Of a stretch of DNA of 64,000 nt, positions 17,814 to 29,414 are shown one piece after another. Below the pieces are notes generated by a model. The model saw only the letters and a list, made by a program, of their open reading frames with translations, did not search any database and was not told where the DNA came from. The stretch covers positions 620,001 to 684,000 of the forward strand of contig NZ_JACHJQ010000004.1 of the NCBI RefSeq assembly GCF_014203735.1, in the 5' to 3' direction. This stretch comes from Actinophytocola algeriensis. GTDB lineage: Bacteria; Actinomycetota; Actinomycetes; Mycobacteriales; Pseudonocardiaceae. Position numbers and translations under genes: made by a program. Position 1 is the stretch's first letter, and each line of letters begins with the position of its first letter.

Positions 17814-18662
17814 ATGACGATGACGCTGTTCCACGCCGCGAGCCGTGACGCGCTCGCCACCGCAGAGCAGAAGCTGCTCGAGGTGCTGAGCGCCAAACCG
17901 GCCGCGCGCGCCAAGAGCGTGTCCGCCGAGCAGCTCGGTGACGAGCTGCTCTCCGTCGTGCGGCTGCTCGACGGAGAGATCGGCCTGCGCCGGGTGCTCG
18001 GCGACTCGTCGGCGGAGCCGGAACGCCGTGCGAGCCTGCTGACCGAGCTGCTGTCGGGCAAGGTCAGCAAGCAGGCGCTGACGGTGCTGACGGCGGCCGT
18101 CGGCGAGCGGTGGTCGACACCGCGTGAGCTGACCGACGGTCTCGACGTGCTCGGCCGGACCGCGCTGCTCGTGCACGCGGAGCAGGGCGGCCGCCTGGAC
18201 GCGGTGGAGGACGAGCTGTTCCGGTTCGGCCGGATCGTCGCCGCCGACAGCGAGCTGGAGCGGGCGTTGTCCGACCGGACCGCGCCCGCCGCGAGCAAGG
18301 CGACGCTGGTCCGTGAGCTGCTGGGTGAGAAGGCCGACAGCGTCACCCTCCGTCTTGTCGACCAGCTGGTGACGGTGCCGCGCGGGCGGACGGTCGTCGG
18401 CGGCCTCGGTGAGCTGGCCGCGGAGGCGGCCAAGCGGCGTGAGCGGTCCGTGGCCACTGTGGTCGCGCCGGTCCCGCTGACCGAACAGCAGGAGGAGCGG
18501 CTCGCCGCGACCCTGCAGCGCATCTACTCGCGGCCCATCGCCCTGCACGTCGAGGTCGACCCGGAGATCCAGGGCGGCCTGGTGATCAAGGTGGGCGACG
18601 AGGTCATCGACGGCAGCGCCATCGGGCGCATCGACGAGCTGCGCAGGCGCCTCGCGGGCTGA
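17814..18662 (+). CDS. atpH: F0F1 ATP synthase subunit delta
   Basis: Connects the peripheral stalk to the alpha subunits. 282 residues, longer than E. coli delta (177) but normal for actinomycetes, which have an N-terminal extension of about 90 residues. The C-terminal [20 protein letters not shown] is the family signature. ATG 17814 or 17820 may be used. Confidence 0.93.
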   Translation: MTMTLFHAASRDALATAEQKLLEVLSAKPAARAKSVSAEQLGDELLSVVRLLDGEIGLRRVLGDSSAEPERRASLLTELLSGKVSKQALTVLTAAVGERWSTPRELTDGLDVLGRTALLVHAEQGGRLDAVEDELFRFGRIVAADSELERALSDRTAPAASKATLVRELLGEKADSVTLRLVDQLVTVPRGRTVVGGLGELAAEAAKRRERSVATVVAPVPLTEQQEERLAATLQRIYSRPIALHVEVDPEIQGGLVIKVGDEVIDGSAIGRIDELRRRLAG

Positions 18663-18726
18663 AGCGGCACTGGGGCAACCCACGGAACTTCTTGAGATAG
18701 ACACAGACGGTAGGAGCGGGAACGAC

Positions 18727-20367
18727 ATGGCGGAGCTGACGATCTCGTCGGACGAGATTCGCAGTGCGATCGACAACTACGTGTCCAGTTACTCGCCTGA
18801 CGTCAACCGGGAGGAGGTCGGCCTCGTCGTCGACACCGGTGACGGCGTGGCGCACGTCGAGGGCCTGCCCTCGACCATGGCAAACGAGCTCCTCGAGTTC
18901 CCTGGCGGGATTCTCGGGGTCGCGCAGAACCTGGAGCCGCGCCAGATCGGTGTGGTCATCCTCGGCAACTACGAGCAGATCGAAGAGGGCCAGGAGGTCA
19001 AGCGGACCGGCCGGATCCTCTCGGTCCCCGTGGGTGACGCCTTCCTCGGCCGCGTCGTCGACCCGCTCGGCAAGCCCCTCGACGGCCTCGGCGACATCGC
19101 CGCCGACGAGACCCGCGCACTGGAGCTCCAGGCCGCGAGTGTGGTCCAGCGGCAGCCGGTGAGCGAGCCGCTGCAGACCGGCATCACCGCGATCGACGCG
19201 ATGACCCCGATCGGCCGCGGTCAGCGCCAGCTGATCATCGGCGACCGCAAGACCGGCAAGACCGCGGTCTGCGTCGACACGATCCTCAACCAGCGCACGA
19301 ACTGGGAGTCCGGCGACCCGCAGAAGCAGGTCCGCTGCATCTACGTCGCGGTCGGCCAGAAGGGCACCACGATCGCCTCGGTGCGCAAGGCGCTCGAGGA
19401 CAACGGCGCGCTGGAGTACACCACGATCGTCGCCGCCCCGGCGTCGGACTCCGCGGGTTACAAGTGGCTGGCGCCCTACACCGGCTCCGCGCTGGGTCAG
19501 CACTGGATGTACCAGGGCAAGCACGTCCTGATCGTGTTCGACGACCTGACCAAGCAGGCCGACGCATACCGCGCGCTGTCGCTGCTGCTGCGCCGCCCGC
19601 CGGGCCGCGAGGCGTTCCCCGGCGACGTCTTCTACTTGCACTCCCGTCTGCTGGAGCGCTGCGCGAAGCTGAACGACGAGCTGGGCGCGGGCTCGATGAC
19701 CGGCCTGCCGGTCATCGAGACCAAGGCGAACGACATCTCCGCCTACATCCCGACGAACGTCATCTCCATCACCGACGGGCAGTGCTTCTTCCAGTCGGAC
19801 CTGTTCAACTCGGGTCAGCGCCCCGCGGTCGACGTGACCACGTCGGTGTCGCGAGTCGGTGGTGCCGCGCAGATCAAGGCCATGAAGTCGGTCTCCGGCT
19901 CCATGCGCATCGACCTGTCGCAGTACGAGGAGCTCAAGGCGTTCGCCGCCTTCGCCTCGGACCTCGACGCCGCGTCGCGTGCCCAGCTGGACCGCGGTGC
20001 CCGCCTGTACGAGCTGCTCAAGCAGCCGCAGTACTCGCCGGTGCCGGTCGAGCAGCAGGTGGTCACGGTGTACCTCGGCACCAACGGGCACTACGACGAG
20101 GTGCCGGTCGAGGACGTCGCGCGGTTCAACAAGGAACTGCAGGAGAACCTGCGCCACAAGCACGAGGGCATCCTCGCCGAGATCCGCGACACCGGTAAGT
20201 GGAACGACGATCTCGCCGAGCGGGCGGTCAACGCGACCAACGAGTTCAAGAAGGGCTTCACGACCTCCGAGGGCAAGCCCCTCCAGGAGGTCGCGGCCGA
20301 GGCCATGTCCGAGGACGAGGTCGGGCAGGAGACCGTCAAGGTCAACCGCCCGGCCCCGAAGAGCTGA
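18727..20367 (+). CDS. atpA: F0F1 ATP synthase subunit alpha
   Basis: Non-catalytic nucleotide-binding subunit of F1, 546 residues. P-loop GDRKTGKT at 172-179, followed by AVCVDTI. The C-terminal tail after about residue 510 is longer than in E. coli, as in mycobacteria and relatives where the extension limits ATP hydrolysis. Starts with ATG, preceded by TAGGAGCGGG. Confidence 0.96.
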   Translation: MAELTISSDEIRSAIDNYVSSYSPDVNREEVGLVVDTGDGVAHVEGLPSTMANELLEFPGGILGVAQNLEPRQIGVVILGNYEQIEEGQEVKRTGRILSVPVGDAFLGRVVDPLGKPLDGLGDIAADETRALELQAASVVQRQPVSEPLQTGITAIDAMTPIGRGQRQLIIGDRKTGKTAVCVDTILNQRTNWESGDPQKQVRCIYVAVGQKGTTIASVRKALEDNGALEYTTIVAAPASDSAGYKWLAPYTGSALGQHWMYQGKHVLIVFDDLTKQADAYRALSLLLRRPPGREAFPGDVFYLHSRLLERCAKLNDELGAGSMTGLPVIETKANDISAYIPTNVISITDGQCFFQSDLFNSGQRPAVDVTTSVSRVGGAAQIKAMKSVSGSMRIDLSQYEELKAFAAFASDLDAASRAQLDRGARLYELLKQPQYSPVPVEQQVVTVYLGTNGHYDEVPVEDVARFNKELQENLRHKHEGILAEIRDTGKWNDDLAERAVNATNEFKKGFTTSEGKPLQEVAAEAMSEDEVGQETVKVNRPAPKS

Positions 20368-20381
20368 TCGGACGGGAGTAG

Positions 20382-22759
<2,378 letters not shown>

Positions 22760-22768
22760 GTGCTCCTG

Positions 22769-22814
22769 AACGGCGAACGCCGCGCTCCCTTCCGGGGGCG
22801 CGGCGTTCGCCGTT
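22769..22814. terminator. Terminator hairpin after atpD
   Basis: The arms 22769-22789 and 22794-22814 form a 21-bp stem with one G-U pair and a TTCC loop (apical CCC-TTCC-GGG). It lies between convergent genes and probably ends transcription from both sides. No clear U-tract is present. Confidence 0.85.
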
Positions 22815-22821
22815 GTGTGAC

Positions 22822-24189
22822 TCAGTTCAGCGCGACGGTCTCACCGTCCACTGTGACCTCGGTGGTGTTGTCCGGCAGCAGTGCGGCGTCGCGGCCCGCG
22901 TCCTGCCATTCGCCGTCCGGTGCCGTCCGGTAGCTCAGCGCCTTGCCCTTGTCCGCGACGATCCACCCGCCGCCGTCCGGGATGCGGAACCGCACCGGCA
23001 GCACGGTTGTGGAGTCCACGGGCCCGCCGTCGACGATGTCCACTTCGGTCGAGTAGTGGTCCGAGGAGACCATGACGGTCAGCCGTGGCGTGTCCCAATC
23101 GACCTGGGTCTCCTTCAGGATGACCAGCCGCCCGTCAGACAGCCCGGCGGTGACGTCCCAGTCGCTCTGGAACTGCCAGACCTCCACTGGGACGTGCAGG
23201 CCCCAGATCGAGTCCCGCTCGACATCGTTCATGGGTGGTGGGTTGCCGAACTCCCACGTCGAGTTGCCCCACTCGAGCAGTTTGGGGTACACCCGGCGGT
23301 AGTCCGGGTCGGTCAGCCGGTTCGCCAGGAACTCGCTGGCCGTCCCTCGGACGTAGACGCTCGGGGGGGCGGGCCAGGGGTCGTCCGGGCCGATGATCTG
23401 CGTGTCCGATGGCATGACCGTCGGTGGGTCGTCCCCCTGGAACGCCGCTGTGGTCGACGGGTCGTGGTCCTCCGGGATGTGCACGAGCACAACACCGTCG
23501 CGGGGCTGGGCCCGCTCCCATGTCCGGGTGGAGGTCTCTCCCTCCTTGCCGACGGCGAACGAGTAGTGCAGAGGCTTGCCGTAGTCGACGATCAGCAGCG
23601 TCCGGTTCTCGGGGCCGAACTTGTAGTAGTCGGCCCACGTCGGCTCCTGGAGCCCGATGTACGCCGTGTCGACGAGCTTGAGCTTCCCGTCGGCGGGGTC
23701 GATCGTGACCAGTCCCTCGGCGACCTGCGGACCGCGGTCCTTCGGCTGGGCTTGGGTGTGTTCATGGACGTAGACCTGCTGCACGACGATCGCGGCCCGT
23801 CCTGCCGGGGTGTTGCCCGCCCAGAGGATGCGTGGGTCGCCGCGGCGATCGTCGTAGTAGCCGAAGGAAGCCTCCTCGGCGTAGCCGAGGTCGCGCCGCC
23901 ACACGTCGAGGGCCTGGTCCAGGAACGCCTGGTCGCCTGCCAGGTCGCCGCGGGTGGGCTGGGTCAGCCGTGCGTCCGCGGCCTGCACCTGCTGCGGCAC
24001 GTCCCGCAGTGCGACCACCGTGGCGCTGGTGGCCACCGCGGCGACCGCCAGCACGCTCGCCGCGACGACCATCCTGCGCCGTCCCCGGCGACGGCGGCCG
24101 CCGCGCAGCACGGTGTCGGCGAATCCGGGGGGTGGCTCGAGCCCGTCCGTGGCGTTGTGGAGCTGCTCGTTCAGTTCTTGGGTGTTCAC
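22822..24189 (-). CDS. Membrane-anchored protein, probable anti-sigma partner of the adjacent SigE-family factor
   Basis: 455 residues: a short cytoplasmic part (1-40) ending in basic GGRRRRGRRR, one membrane helix (about 41-61, VVAASVLAVAAVATSATVVAL), and a roughly 390-residue extracytoplasmic domain without a recognised motif. The GTG start overlaps the sigma gene stop (GTGA), which indicates coupled synthesis. The topology matches transmembrane regulators paired with SigE-family sigma factors, but no zinc-binding HxxxCxxC anti-sigma motif is present, so the role is inferred from context. Confidence 0.6.
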   Translation of the reverse strand: MNTQELNEQLHNATDGLEPPPGFADTVLRGGRRRRGRRRMVVAASVLAVAAVATSATVVALRDVPQQVQAADARLTQPTRGDLAGDQAFLDQALDVWRRDLGYAEEASFGYYDDRRGDPRILWAGNTPAGRAAIVVQQVYVHEHTQAQPKDRGPQVAEGLVTIDPADGKLKLVDTAYIGLQEPTWADYYKFGPENRTLLIVDYGKPLHYSFAVGKEGETSTRTWERAQPRDGVVLVHIPEDHDPSTTAAFQGDDPPTVMPSDTQIIGPDDPWPAPPSVYVRGTASEFLANRLTDPDYRRVYPKLLEWGNSTWEFGNPPPMNDVERDSIWGLHVPVEVWQFQSDWDVTAGLSDGRLVILKETQVDWDTPRLTVMVSSDHYSTEVDIVDGGPVDSTTVLPVRFRIPDGGGWIVADKGKALSYRTAPDGEWQDAGRDAALLPDNTTEVTVDGETVALN

Positions 24190-24701
24190 GTCGTCGTCCT
24201 CTCGTGGACGGGGGCGGGGAGGTCGTCGTCGAGCAGTTCGCGCAGGCGGGCGAGGCCGCGGGAGGTCTGGCTCTTGACGGTCCCGGTACTGCAGCGGAGG
24301 GCTTTCGCGATCTCCGCCTCGGCCATGTCGTCGAAGAAGCGCAGCACCAGCACGGCCCGCATGCGGGGCGGGAGCGTGCGCAGTGCGCGGACGACCCGGT
24401 CCTCCTCGACGACCTGTTGTTCGGGGCCCGGCCGTGCCGGTGGTGCCTCATCGATGAGCGGCACCTCGCTCACCCGCCGCGACCGGTTGCGCCAGCGGTT
24501 CGCGGCCGCGTTCGCCAGCGCGGCCCGCAGGTACGGCTCCGGTCTCCCCTTGATGCGCCGCCAGCGCGGGTAGGCCCGCTCCAGTACGTCCTGCAGCAGG
24601 TCCTGCGCCGCACCCCGGTCGCCGCCGCACAACAGGTACGCGGTGCGGAGCAGGGCGGCGGCGCGGTGGGTCACGAAGTCCGTGAAGTCGGCTTCGTCCA
24701 T
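24186..24701 (-). CDS. SigE-family (ECF-like) RNA polymerase sigma factor
   Basis: 171 residues from ATG 24701, which has GGGGG 6 nt upstream. Region 2 (about residues 10-75, [23 protein letters not shown]... [13 protein letters not shown]) and region 4 (about 105-160, [23 protein letters not shown] then [20 protein letters not shown]) are clear; sigma regions 1 and 3 are missing. It belongs to the Streptomyces SigE-like group. It sits between atpD and atpC on the opposite strand and is translationally coupled to the next gene. Confidence 0.88.
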   Translation of the reverse strand: MDEADFTDFVTHRAAALLRTAYLLCGGDRGAAQDLLQDVLERAYPRWRRIKGRPEPYLRAALANAAANRWRNRSRRVSEVPLIDEAPPARPGPEQQVVEEDRVVRALRTLPPRMRAVLVLRFFDDMAEAEIAKALRCSTGTVKSQTSRGLARLRELLDDDLPAPVHERTTT

Positions 24702-24816
24702 GTGCACCCCCAGTCGATCGGTGACTCGTCTCACCCGTTCAGACACCGGCCTGGCTGGGGAGGTTGAGAGCGGACCAATTAGACTCCGGATGAAGACCCA
24801 TACAAGGAGGTACCGC
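24702..24816. promoter_or_regulatory. Divergent control region of the sigma gene and atpC
   Basis: atpC needs its own promoter because a terminator and two reverse genes separate it from atpD. A -10-like TAGACT at 24780-24785 is the best plus-strand candidate, but no good -35 is seen. AAGGAGG at 24804-24810 is a near-perfect ribosome site for atpC. The minus-strand promoter of the sigma gene must also lie here. Confidence 0.4.
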
Positions 24817-25182
24817 GTGGCCGAGATGTCCGTCCAGCTGGTCGCCGTGGAACGACGCCTGTGGTCGGGTACCGGCACGTTCGTCTCGGCGCAGACCACC
24901 GAGGGCGAGATCGGCATCCTGCCCGGTCACGAGCCCGTGCTCGGTCAGCTGATCGAGGGTGGCGTGGTCAAGGTGCGCACGACTGACGGCCAGACCGTCA
25001 CCGCTGCCGTCCAGGGGGGCTTCCTCTCCGTGACGGGCGAGGCGGTACGGATCCTCGCGGAGTCCGCCGACATGGCCGACGAGATCGACGTGGAGGCGGC
25101 GCAGGCCGACCTCAACTCGGACGACGAGGAGATCCGCGCGAGAGCGCAAGGCCGACTTCGCGCCGCGGGCCAGCAGGACTGA
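24817..25182 (+). CDS. atpC: F0F1 ATP synthase subunit epsilon
   Basis: Rotor subunit of F1, 121 residues from GTG 24817 (AAGGAGG upstream). N-terminal beta-sandwich (about residues 1-85: [37 protein letters not shown]) and a short C-terminal helical part (90-121). It is displaced from atpD by 2.06 kb. Confidence 0.94.
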   Translation: MAEMSVQLVAVERRLWSGTGTFVSAQTTEGEIGILPGHEPVLGQLIEGGVVKVRTTDGQTVTAAVQGGFLSVTGEAVRILAESADMADEIDVEAAQADLNSDDEEIRARAQGRLRAAGQQD

Positions 25183-25206
25183 CGGCCGGGCGAGCGGAGG
25201 CGGGCC

Positions 25207-25641
25207 GTGGACATCACTGTGGTGGTCGGAGCGGTCCTCCTGCTGGTCGCGGTTGTCCTGGTCTGGTTCACCGTTCGTCGTCTGCGTGCGCTGCGGTCCG
25301 GCGGTGTGCACGCCGCGCTGCGCACCAGGCTCGACGACCCAGGCAAGGGCTGGCACCTCGGGGTGGGCCGCTACCAGGGTGACGAGTTCGTGTGGTTTCG
25401 CGTGCTCAGCCTGCGCCCCGGCCCCGACCGGGTGATCAGCCGCAGCGCGCTTGAGATCGCGGACCGGCGGGACCCGACGGGGCCCGAGCTGTACAGCATG
25501 CCGCCCTCCTCGCACGTGCTGCGGTTCCGCGAGGCGGGCGACGGCGCCGAGGTCGAGATCGCCATGGGGCCGGACGCGTTGACGGGCTTCCTGTCGTGGC
25601 TGGAGTCCGCCCCACCAGGCCGGCTGCCCTGGGCCTCCTAG
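25207..25641 (+). CDS. DUF2550 family membrane protein
   Basis: 144 residues: an N-terminal membrane helix (about residues 4-22) and a cytosolic domain with WHLGVGRYQGDEFVWFRVLSL. This family follows atpC in mycobacteria and other actinobacteria (Rv1312-like). Function is unknown; the constant linkage suggests a role near ATP synthase or the membrane. The 3' end overlaps the convergent next gene by 4 nt (CTAG shared stops). Confidence 0.85.
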   Translation: MDITVVVGAVLLLVAVVLVWFTVRRLRALRSGGVHAALRTRLDDPGKGWHLGVGRYQGDEFVWFRVLSLRPGPDRVISRSALEIADRRDPTGPELYSMPPSSHVLRFREAGDGAEVEIAMGPDALTGFLSWLESAPPGRLPWAS

Positions 25642-26453
25642 TTCTTGTGCGCGCGAGCGGCGGCGAAGCAGTACACGCCGAACGCCGCGAGGCCCACGCC
25701 GACGACCACGAGTGCCACGGTCCCGAACGGCTGCGCGGCGAGTGTCTTCAGAGCGCGGTCGAGGCCGCCTGCCTCCTGTGAGTTGCCCTGGAACGCGGCG
25801 AACGCCAGCAGCACGCCGATGATGCCCACCACGACGCCCTTGGCGATGTAGCCGAAGACCCCCAGCCGGGTGACCCACTGCTGCGTGCCGCTCGGCAGGT
25901 CGTGCATGTCGAGGTCGTCGAGGAACTTCTTCTTGACGCCCTTCCTGACCTGCGAGACCGCGACGCCGACGACGACCGCGGCCGCGATCCCGACGAGGAT
26001 CTGCCCGGCGGGCAGGGACAGCAGCTTCGCCGTGAACTCCTGCTGTTGCTGGTTGCCGGACCCGCCGCCACCGCTGCCGGTGACGAGCCGCAGCGCGTAG
26101 ATGCCGAGCGCCACACCGATCACGGCCTTGACGACGGCCGCGATGCGCCGCCGCGTCCGCCTGTTCTTCTTGGTCACCCAGTGGTAGCCGATCGCGGCCT
26201 GCATGAGCTGCCAGCCGCCGTAGGCGAGCAGGCCGAGGGCCAGCACCCACAGCACGACGGCACCGAACGAGCCGCTGCCGATCTCCTGGACCGCGCCCTT
26301 CTGGTCGGCCTGTTCCCCGGAGTCCCCGAACGCCACGCGCACCGCGAGGTACGCCACGATCACGTGCACGAGCCCGTAACAGACCATGCCGGCCCGCCCG
26401 AGACCCTGTGCCAGCTTGCTGTTCTTCGCTCTGTGCGCGGATGAGGCAACCAT
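25638..26453 (-). CDS. DUF1206 family integral membrane protein
   Basis: 271 residues with six hydrophobic segments arranged as three helix pairs, each pair starting with a similar GRAGMVCYGLVHVIVAYLAVR-like stretch (about 18-45, 105-150, 190-225). That is the internal triplication typical of DUF1206. Biological role unknown. A 10-bp palindrome GGTAATTACC lies 5 nt upstream of its ATG. Confidence 0.8.
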   Translation of the reverse strand: MVASSAHRAKNSKLAQGLGRAGMVCYGLVHVIVAYLAVRVAFGDSGEQADQKGAVQEIGSGSFGAVVLWVLALGLLAYGGWQLMQAAIGYHWVTKKNRRTRRRIAAVVKAVIGVALGIYALRLVTGSGGGGSGNQQQQEFTAKLLSLPAGQILVGIAAAVVVGVAVSQVRKGVKKKFLDDLDMHDLPSGTQQWVTRLGVFGYIAKGVVVGIIGVLLAFAAFQGNSQEAGGLDRALKTLAAQPFGTVALVVVGVGLAAFGVYCFAAARAHKN

Positions 26454-26458
26454 GACCC

Positions 26459-26468
26459 GGTAATTACC
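26459..26468. promoter_or_regulatory. Palindrome upstream of the DUF1206 gene
   Basis: GGTAATTACC is a perfect 10-bp palindrome placed 5 nt before the start codon (26453), in an AT-rich spot within GC-rich DNA. It may be an operator or contain the -10 of a leaderless promoter. Confidence 0.35.
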
Positions 26469-26504
26469 CAGGTCAGGCGCCCGCGAACGGTCCGTTCGCA
26501 GTAA

Positions 26505-27077
26505 TCACCGACCGCCGCCCGGCTGCCACAGCACGTCACCGCCCGGGTTCGCGACCCGCGACAGCACGAACAACAGGTCGGACAGCCGGTTGAGGTACTT
26601 CGCGGCGAGGACGTTGGTGCGCTCGCCGTCCGCCTCCACCAGCCGCCAGGCGCTGCGCTCGGCCCGCCTGGTCACCGTGCGGGCGACGTGCAGCAGGGCG
26701 GCGCCCGCGGTCCCGCCGGGCAGGATGAACGAGGACAGCTTCTCCAGGCGCCCGTTGAAGTCGTCGCACCAGCCCTCGAGCCGTTCGACGTAGCTGTCGG
26801 TGATCCGCAGCGGCGGGTACTTGGGCTCCGGCACCACCGGCGCGCACAGATCGGCCCCGACGTCGAAGAGGTCGTTCTGCACGGCTTGCAGCACCGTCAG
26901 CAGCTCGTCGTCCAGTCCGCCCATCGCGACCGCGACCCCGATGGCCGCGTTGGCCTCGTCGACGTCGGCGTAGGCCGCCAGCCGGGGGTCGGTCTTGGGC
27001 ACACGCTGACCGTCACCGAGCGCGGTGGTCCCGTTGTCGCCGACCTTGGTGTAGACGCGAGTGATGTGCACGGCCAT
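26505..27077 (-). CDS. Cob(I)alamin adenosyltransferase, PduO type
   Basis: Adenosylates cob(I)alamin with ATP to make coenzyme B12. 190 residues: N-terminal YTKVGDNGTTALGDGQRVPK ATP loop, DEANAAIGVAV, and the C-terminal RRAERSAW...YLNRLSDLLFVLSR signature. The same gene precedes murA in mycobacteria. The product would supply adenosylcobalamin to the mutase at 36636. A -10-like TAGTGT lies 7 nt upstream of the ATG, implying a leaderless mRNA, and overlaps the stop of the upstream fragment. Confidence 0.92.
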   Translation of the reverse strand: MAVHITRVYTKVGDNGTTALGDGQRVPKTDPRLAAYADVDEANAAIGVAVAMGGLDDELLTVLQAVQNDLFDVGADLCAPVVPEPKYPPLRITDSYVERLEGWCDDFNGRLEKLSSFILPGGTAGAALLHVARTVTRRAERSAWRLVEADGERTNVLAAKYLNRLSDLLFVLSRVANPGGDVLWQPGGGR

Positions 27078-27087
27078 GCCCGGCACA

Positions 27088-27579
27088 CTACCGGCGCGCC
27101 GCGGCGTCGGAGAGCAGGTCGGCCTGCACCCGCCAGTCCCCACCGAACGGCAGCCCCACGACCCGGGCGGCCCCGGCGTCGAACAACGCGCCGAGGTGCT
27201 CGGCGGCCTGCGCAGGGCTGCCCGTGAGCATCCTGGCACGGGCGTACTCCTCGGACATGCCGTAGCCCGTGAGCATCCGAGCCTGCGCGTCCAGGTCGGC
27301 CCCGGCCCCGAGCCCCATGGCCACCTGCGCGGTGACCTCCACCGGGCGTCCGGCCCGCTCGGTGAACTCCCGGATCCCGGCGGCGAGGTCGGACGGCGGC
27401 AGGAAGGCCGGGTACCACCCGAACCCGTGCTCGGCCGCGCGCCGCATGGCCGGCAACCCGCCACCGATCAGGATGGGCGGCACGGTGGCCCCTGGCGCAA
27501 GCGTCACGTCAGTGCCGTCCACGTTGGCGGCCTGCCCCGAGACAAGTCCGGGAAGGAGGTCGAGAGCGGCGTGGTGCAC
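27088..27579 (-). pseudogene. Luciferase-like (LLM class) flavin monooxygenase, 5'-truncated
   Basis: The 163 codons encode only the C-terminal half of an LLM-class oxidoreductase of about 280-300 residues: ALDLLPGLVSGQ, TVPPILIGGGLPAMRRAAEHGFGWYP and SPAQAAEHLGALFDAGAARVV. The homologous frame can be followed upstream to about 27610 and then stops matching. The N-terminal barrel half with flavin- and substrate-binding residues is absent, and the quinone reductase gene begins to occupy the DNA at 27652. Probably a decayed remnant, not a working enzyme. Confidence 0.7.
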
Positions 27580-27651
27580 GTCGGTCCGATGCGTCGCCGA
27601 AGCCCTTGGCGTGCGTCCCTTCCGCCGTGGGACTACCAGGGCGCTGCCCGG

Positions 27652-28599
27652 TCAGCGGACCGCCAGCAATGTCTTCCCGATCGTGGCGCGGGACTGGATC
27701 GCTCGGTGGGCGTCCGCTGCCTTCGCGAGCGGGAAGCGCTGCCCGATGATCGGGCGGAGCCGTCCCGCCGCCGCTTCGGCGAGGGCGCTTTCCGTGTGGG
27801 CGCGCAGCTCGTCCTGGGTCGCCGTCGGGCGGACCAGTGTCACGTCGCGGGCGGTGGCGTCCTCCTCGCCGATCGCCGTCCACGTGCCGCTCGCCAGGCC
27901 GAAGCTCACCATCCGGCCGCCTCGGCCGAGTAGTTCGAACGCCGCGCGTCCGATGTCGCCACCCACGCCGTCGAACACCACGTCGACCGCGTCTCCCACC
28001 TGGCCGGGCCAGTCCGCCTCCGTGTAGTCGACGGTGATGTCCGCGCCCAGCTCTTTCGCGACCGCCAGCTTCCGGGCGCCGCCCGCCGCTGCCACCACCG
28101 TCGCGCCCGCCGCTTTCGCCAGCTGCACGATCAGGGTGCCGACCCCGCCGGCGGCGGCCTCGACCAGCACCCGCTCACCTGCCCGGATGCCGGCTGCCCG
28201 CGTCATCATCGTCGCGGTTCTGCCGTCGGCCAGGAGGGCCACCGCCACGTCCAGTGGGACGTCGGCCGGGACCTGGAACAACGACGCCGCATCGGCCGCC
28301 GCACGTTCGGCGTAGCCGCCGTGGCCGCCGGTGCTGGTGATCACCCGAGCGCCGACGAGGTCGTCCGGGACCCCAGGACCCACCGCCGCGACGATCCCGC
28401 CCACCCCGTTGCCGGGCACCATCGGAAGGTCGGCCGCGAACGGGCCGCTGCCGGTGGCGCGGAACTGGGTCTCGACGAACGTGGTGTTGGCGTACTCGAC
28501 GTCCACGACCACGCGCCCGGCGTCCGCCACCGGGTCCGGCGCCTCGCCGATCGCCAGTACCTCGGGTTCGCCGAACTCCCGCAACCACACCGCACGCAT
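27652..28599 (-). CDS. Zinc-independent NADPH:quinone reductase-like MDR oxidoreductase
   Basis: 315-residue medium-chain dehydrogenase/reductase. GroES-like N-terminal domain (1-120), nucleotide-binding AAAGGVGTLIVQLAKAAGA (about 148-166) and FDGVGGDIG. No structural-zinc cysteines are seen, so it belongs to the quinone oxidoreductase branch. Substrate unknown. It lies next to a truncated flavin enzyme gene but shows no functional link to it. Confidence 0.85.
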   Translation of the reverse strand: MRAVWLREFGEPEVLAIGEAPDPVADAGRVVVDVEYANTTFVETQFRATGSGPFAADLPMVPGNGVGGIVAAVGPGVPDDLVGARVITSTGGHGGYAERAAADAASLFQVPADVPLDVAVALLADGRTATMMTRAAGIRAGERVLVEAAAGGVGTLIVQLAKAAGATVVAAAGGARKLAVAKELGADITVDYTEADWPGQVGDAVDVVFDGVGGDIGRAAFELLGRGGRMVSFGLASGTWTAIGEEDATARDVTLVRPTATQDELRAHTESALAEAAAGRLRPIIGQRFPLAKAADAHRAIQSRATIGKTLLAVR

Positions 28600-28657
28600 C
28601 TGTCCTCCATCGGTAGGACCTCAGCGTGCAACCTCCAGCAATGTGGAGGTCAACCGA

Positions 28658-29314
28658 TCAGTCGTCGCGGTCCGATCCGTGGAACGGGAAGCCGCTCGAC
28701 TGTTCCTGGCCCGACTCCCTGGCGGCCATCACTTCCTTCAGGCGGTCGCCAAGCAACCCGAGGGCGGTGGCCATCAGCGTGATCAACGCCAACACGACGA
28801 TCATCAGCCAGAACCCGATTTCGGTGTGGGTCACCTCGGTCACGGCGGTCCGCAGGCGGTCGCCGTCCTGGCTTTCGGCGGCGCCGGTCTGCCGGGCCCA
28901 GTCGGCCAGCGAGTCCTGCAGGTTCGACTGGGCGACACTCATCGTCACGACGGTCACGACCAGCGTGCCTGCCGCCAGCGCCGCGCCGCCGAGCAGGCGT
29001 GCCTTCAGGTGCGGGATCAGCGCGGTCAGCACACCGGCGGCCGCGAGGACGGCCAGCCCGATCGCGAGCAGTTGGACGCCCGGGTCCGGCGGGTCGGTGA
29101 GGGCGACCGGGCTCTCCGGGTCGTCGGCCAGGTCCTGCAGCTCCGCGGGCACCTCGGGATCGGTGCCGCTGACGAGGTGGCTGCCGGTGTAGGTCGTGCC
29201 TGCCTCGCCGTAGCCGGGGACGTCGCAGGACGCCGAGACGAACGGCAGCAGGAAGAACAGCAGCAGCACCAGCACGAACCCGGCCGGGCTCGCGAAGCGC
29301 GAGAGGAACCGCAC
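28658..29314 (-). CDS. Four-helix membrane protein of unknown function
   Basis: 218 residues from GTG 29314 (GGGG upstream; the ORF continues upstream only antisense to murA). Hydrophobic segments at about residues 11-33, 76-98, 105-128 and 165-188; an extracytoplasmic loop follows helix 1 (SCDVPGYGEAGTTYTGSHLVSG). C-terminal tail is charged. No family recognised. It is divergent from murA with a 100-bp gap. Confidence 0.65.
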   Translation of the reverse strand: MRFLSRFASPAGFVLVLLLFFLLPFVSASCDVPGYGEAGTTYTGSHLVSGTDPEVPAELQDLADDPESPVALTDPPDPGVQLLAIGLAVLAAAGVLTALIPHLKARLLGGAALAAGTLVVTVVTMSVAQSNLQDSLADWARQTGAAESQDGDRLRTAVTEVTHTEIGFWLMIVVLALITLMATALGLLGDRLKEVMAARESGQEQSSGFPFHGSDRDD

Positions 29315-29414
29315 AGAAGACCCCTTGCTAGACGACCGGGTGGCGAGGGTAGCGGACCGTGCGGACCCCGGGTGGCGCGCGACCCCGCGCGCGGCTGGGG
29401 CATGATGGGCGCTC

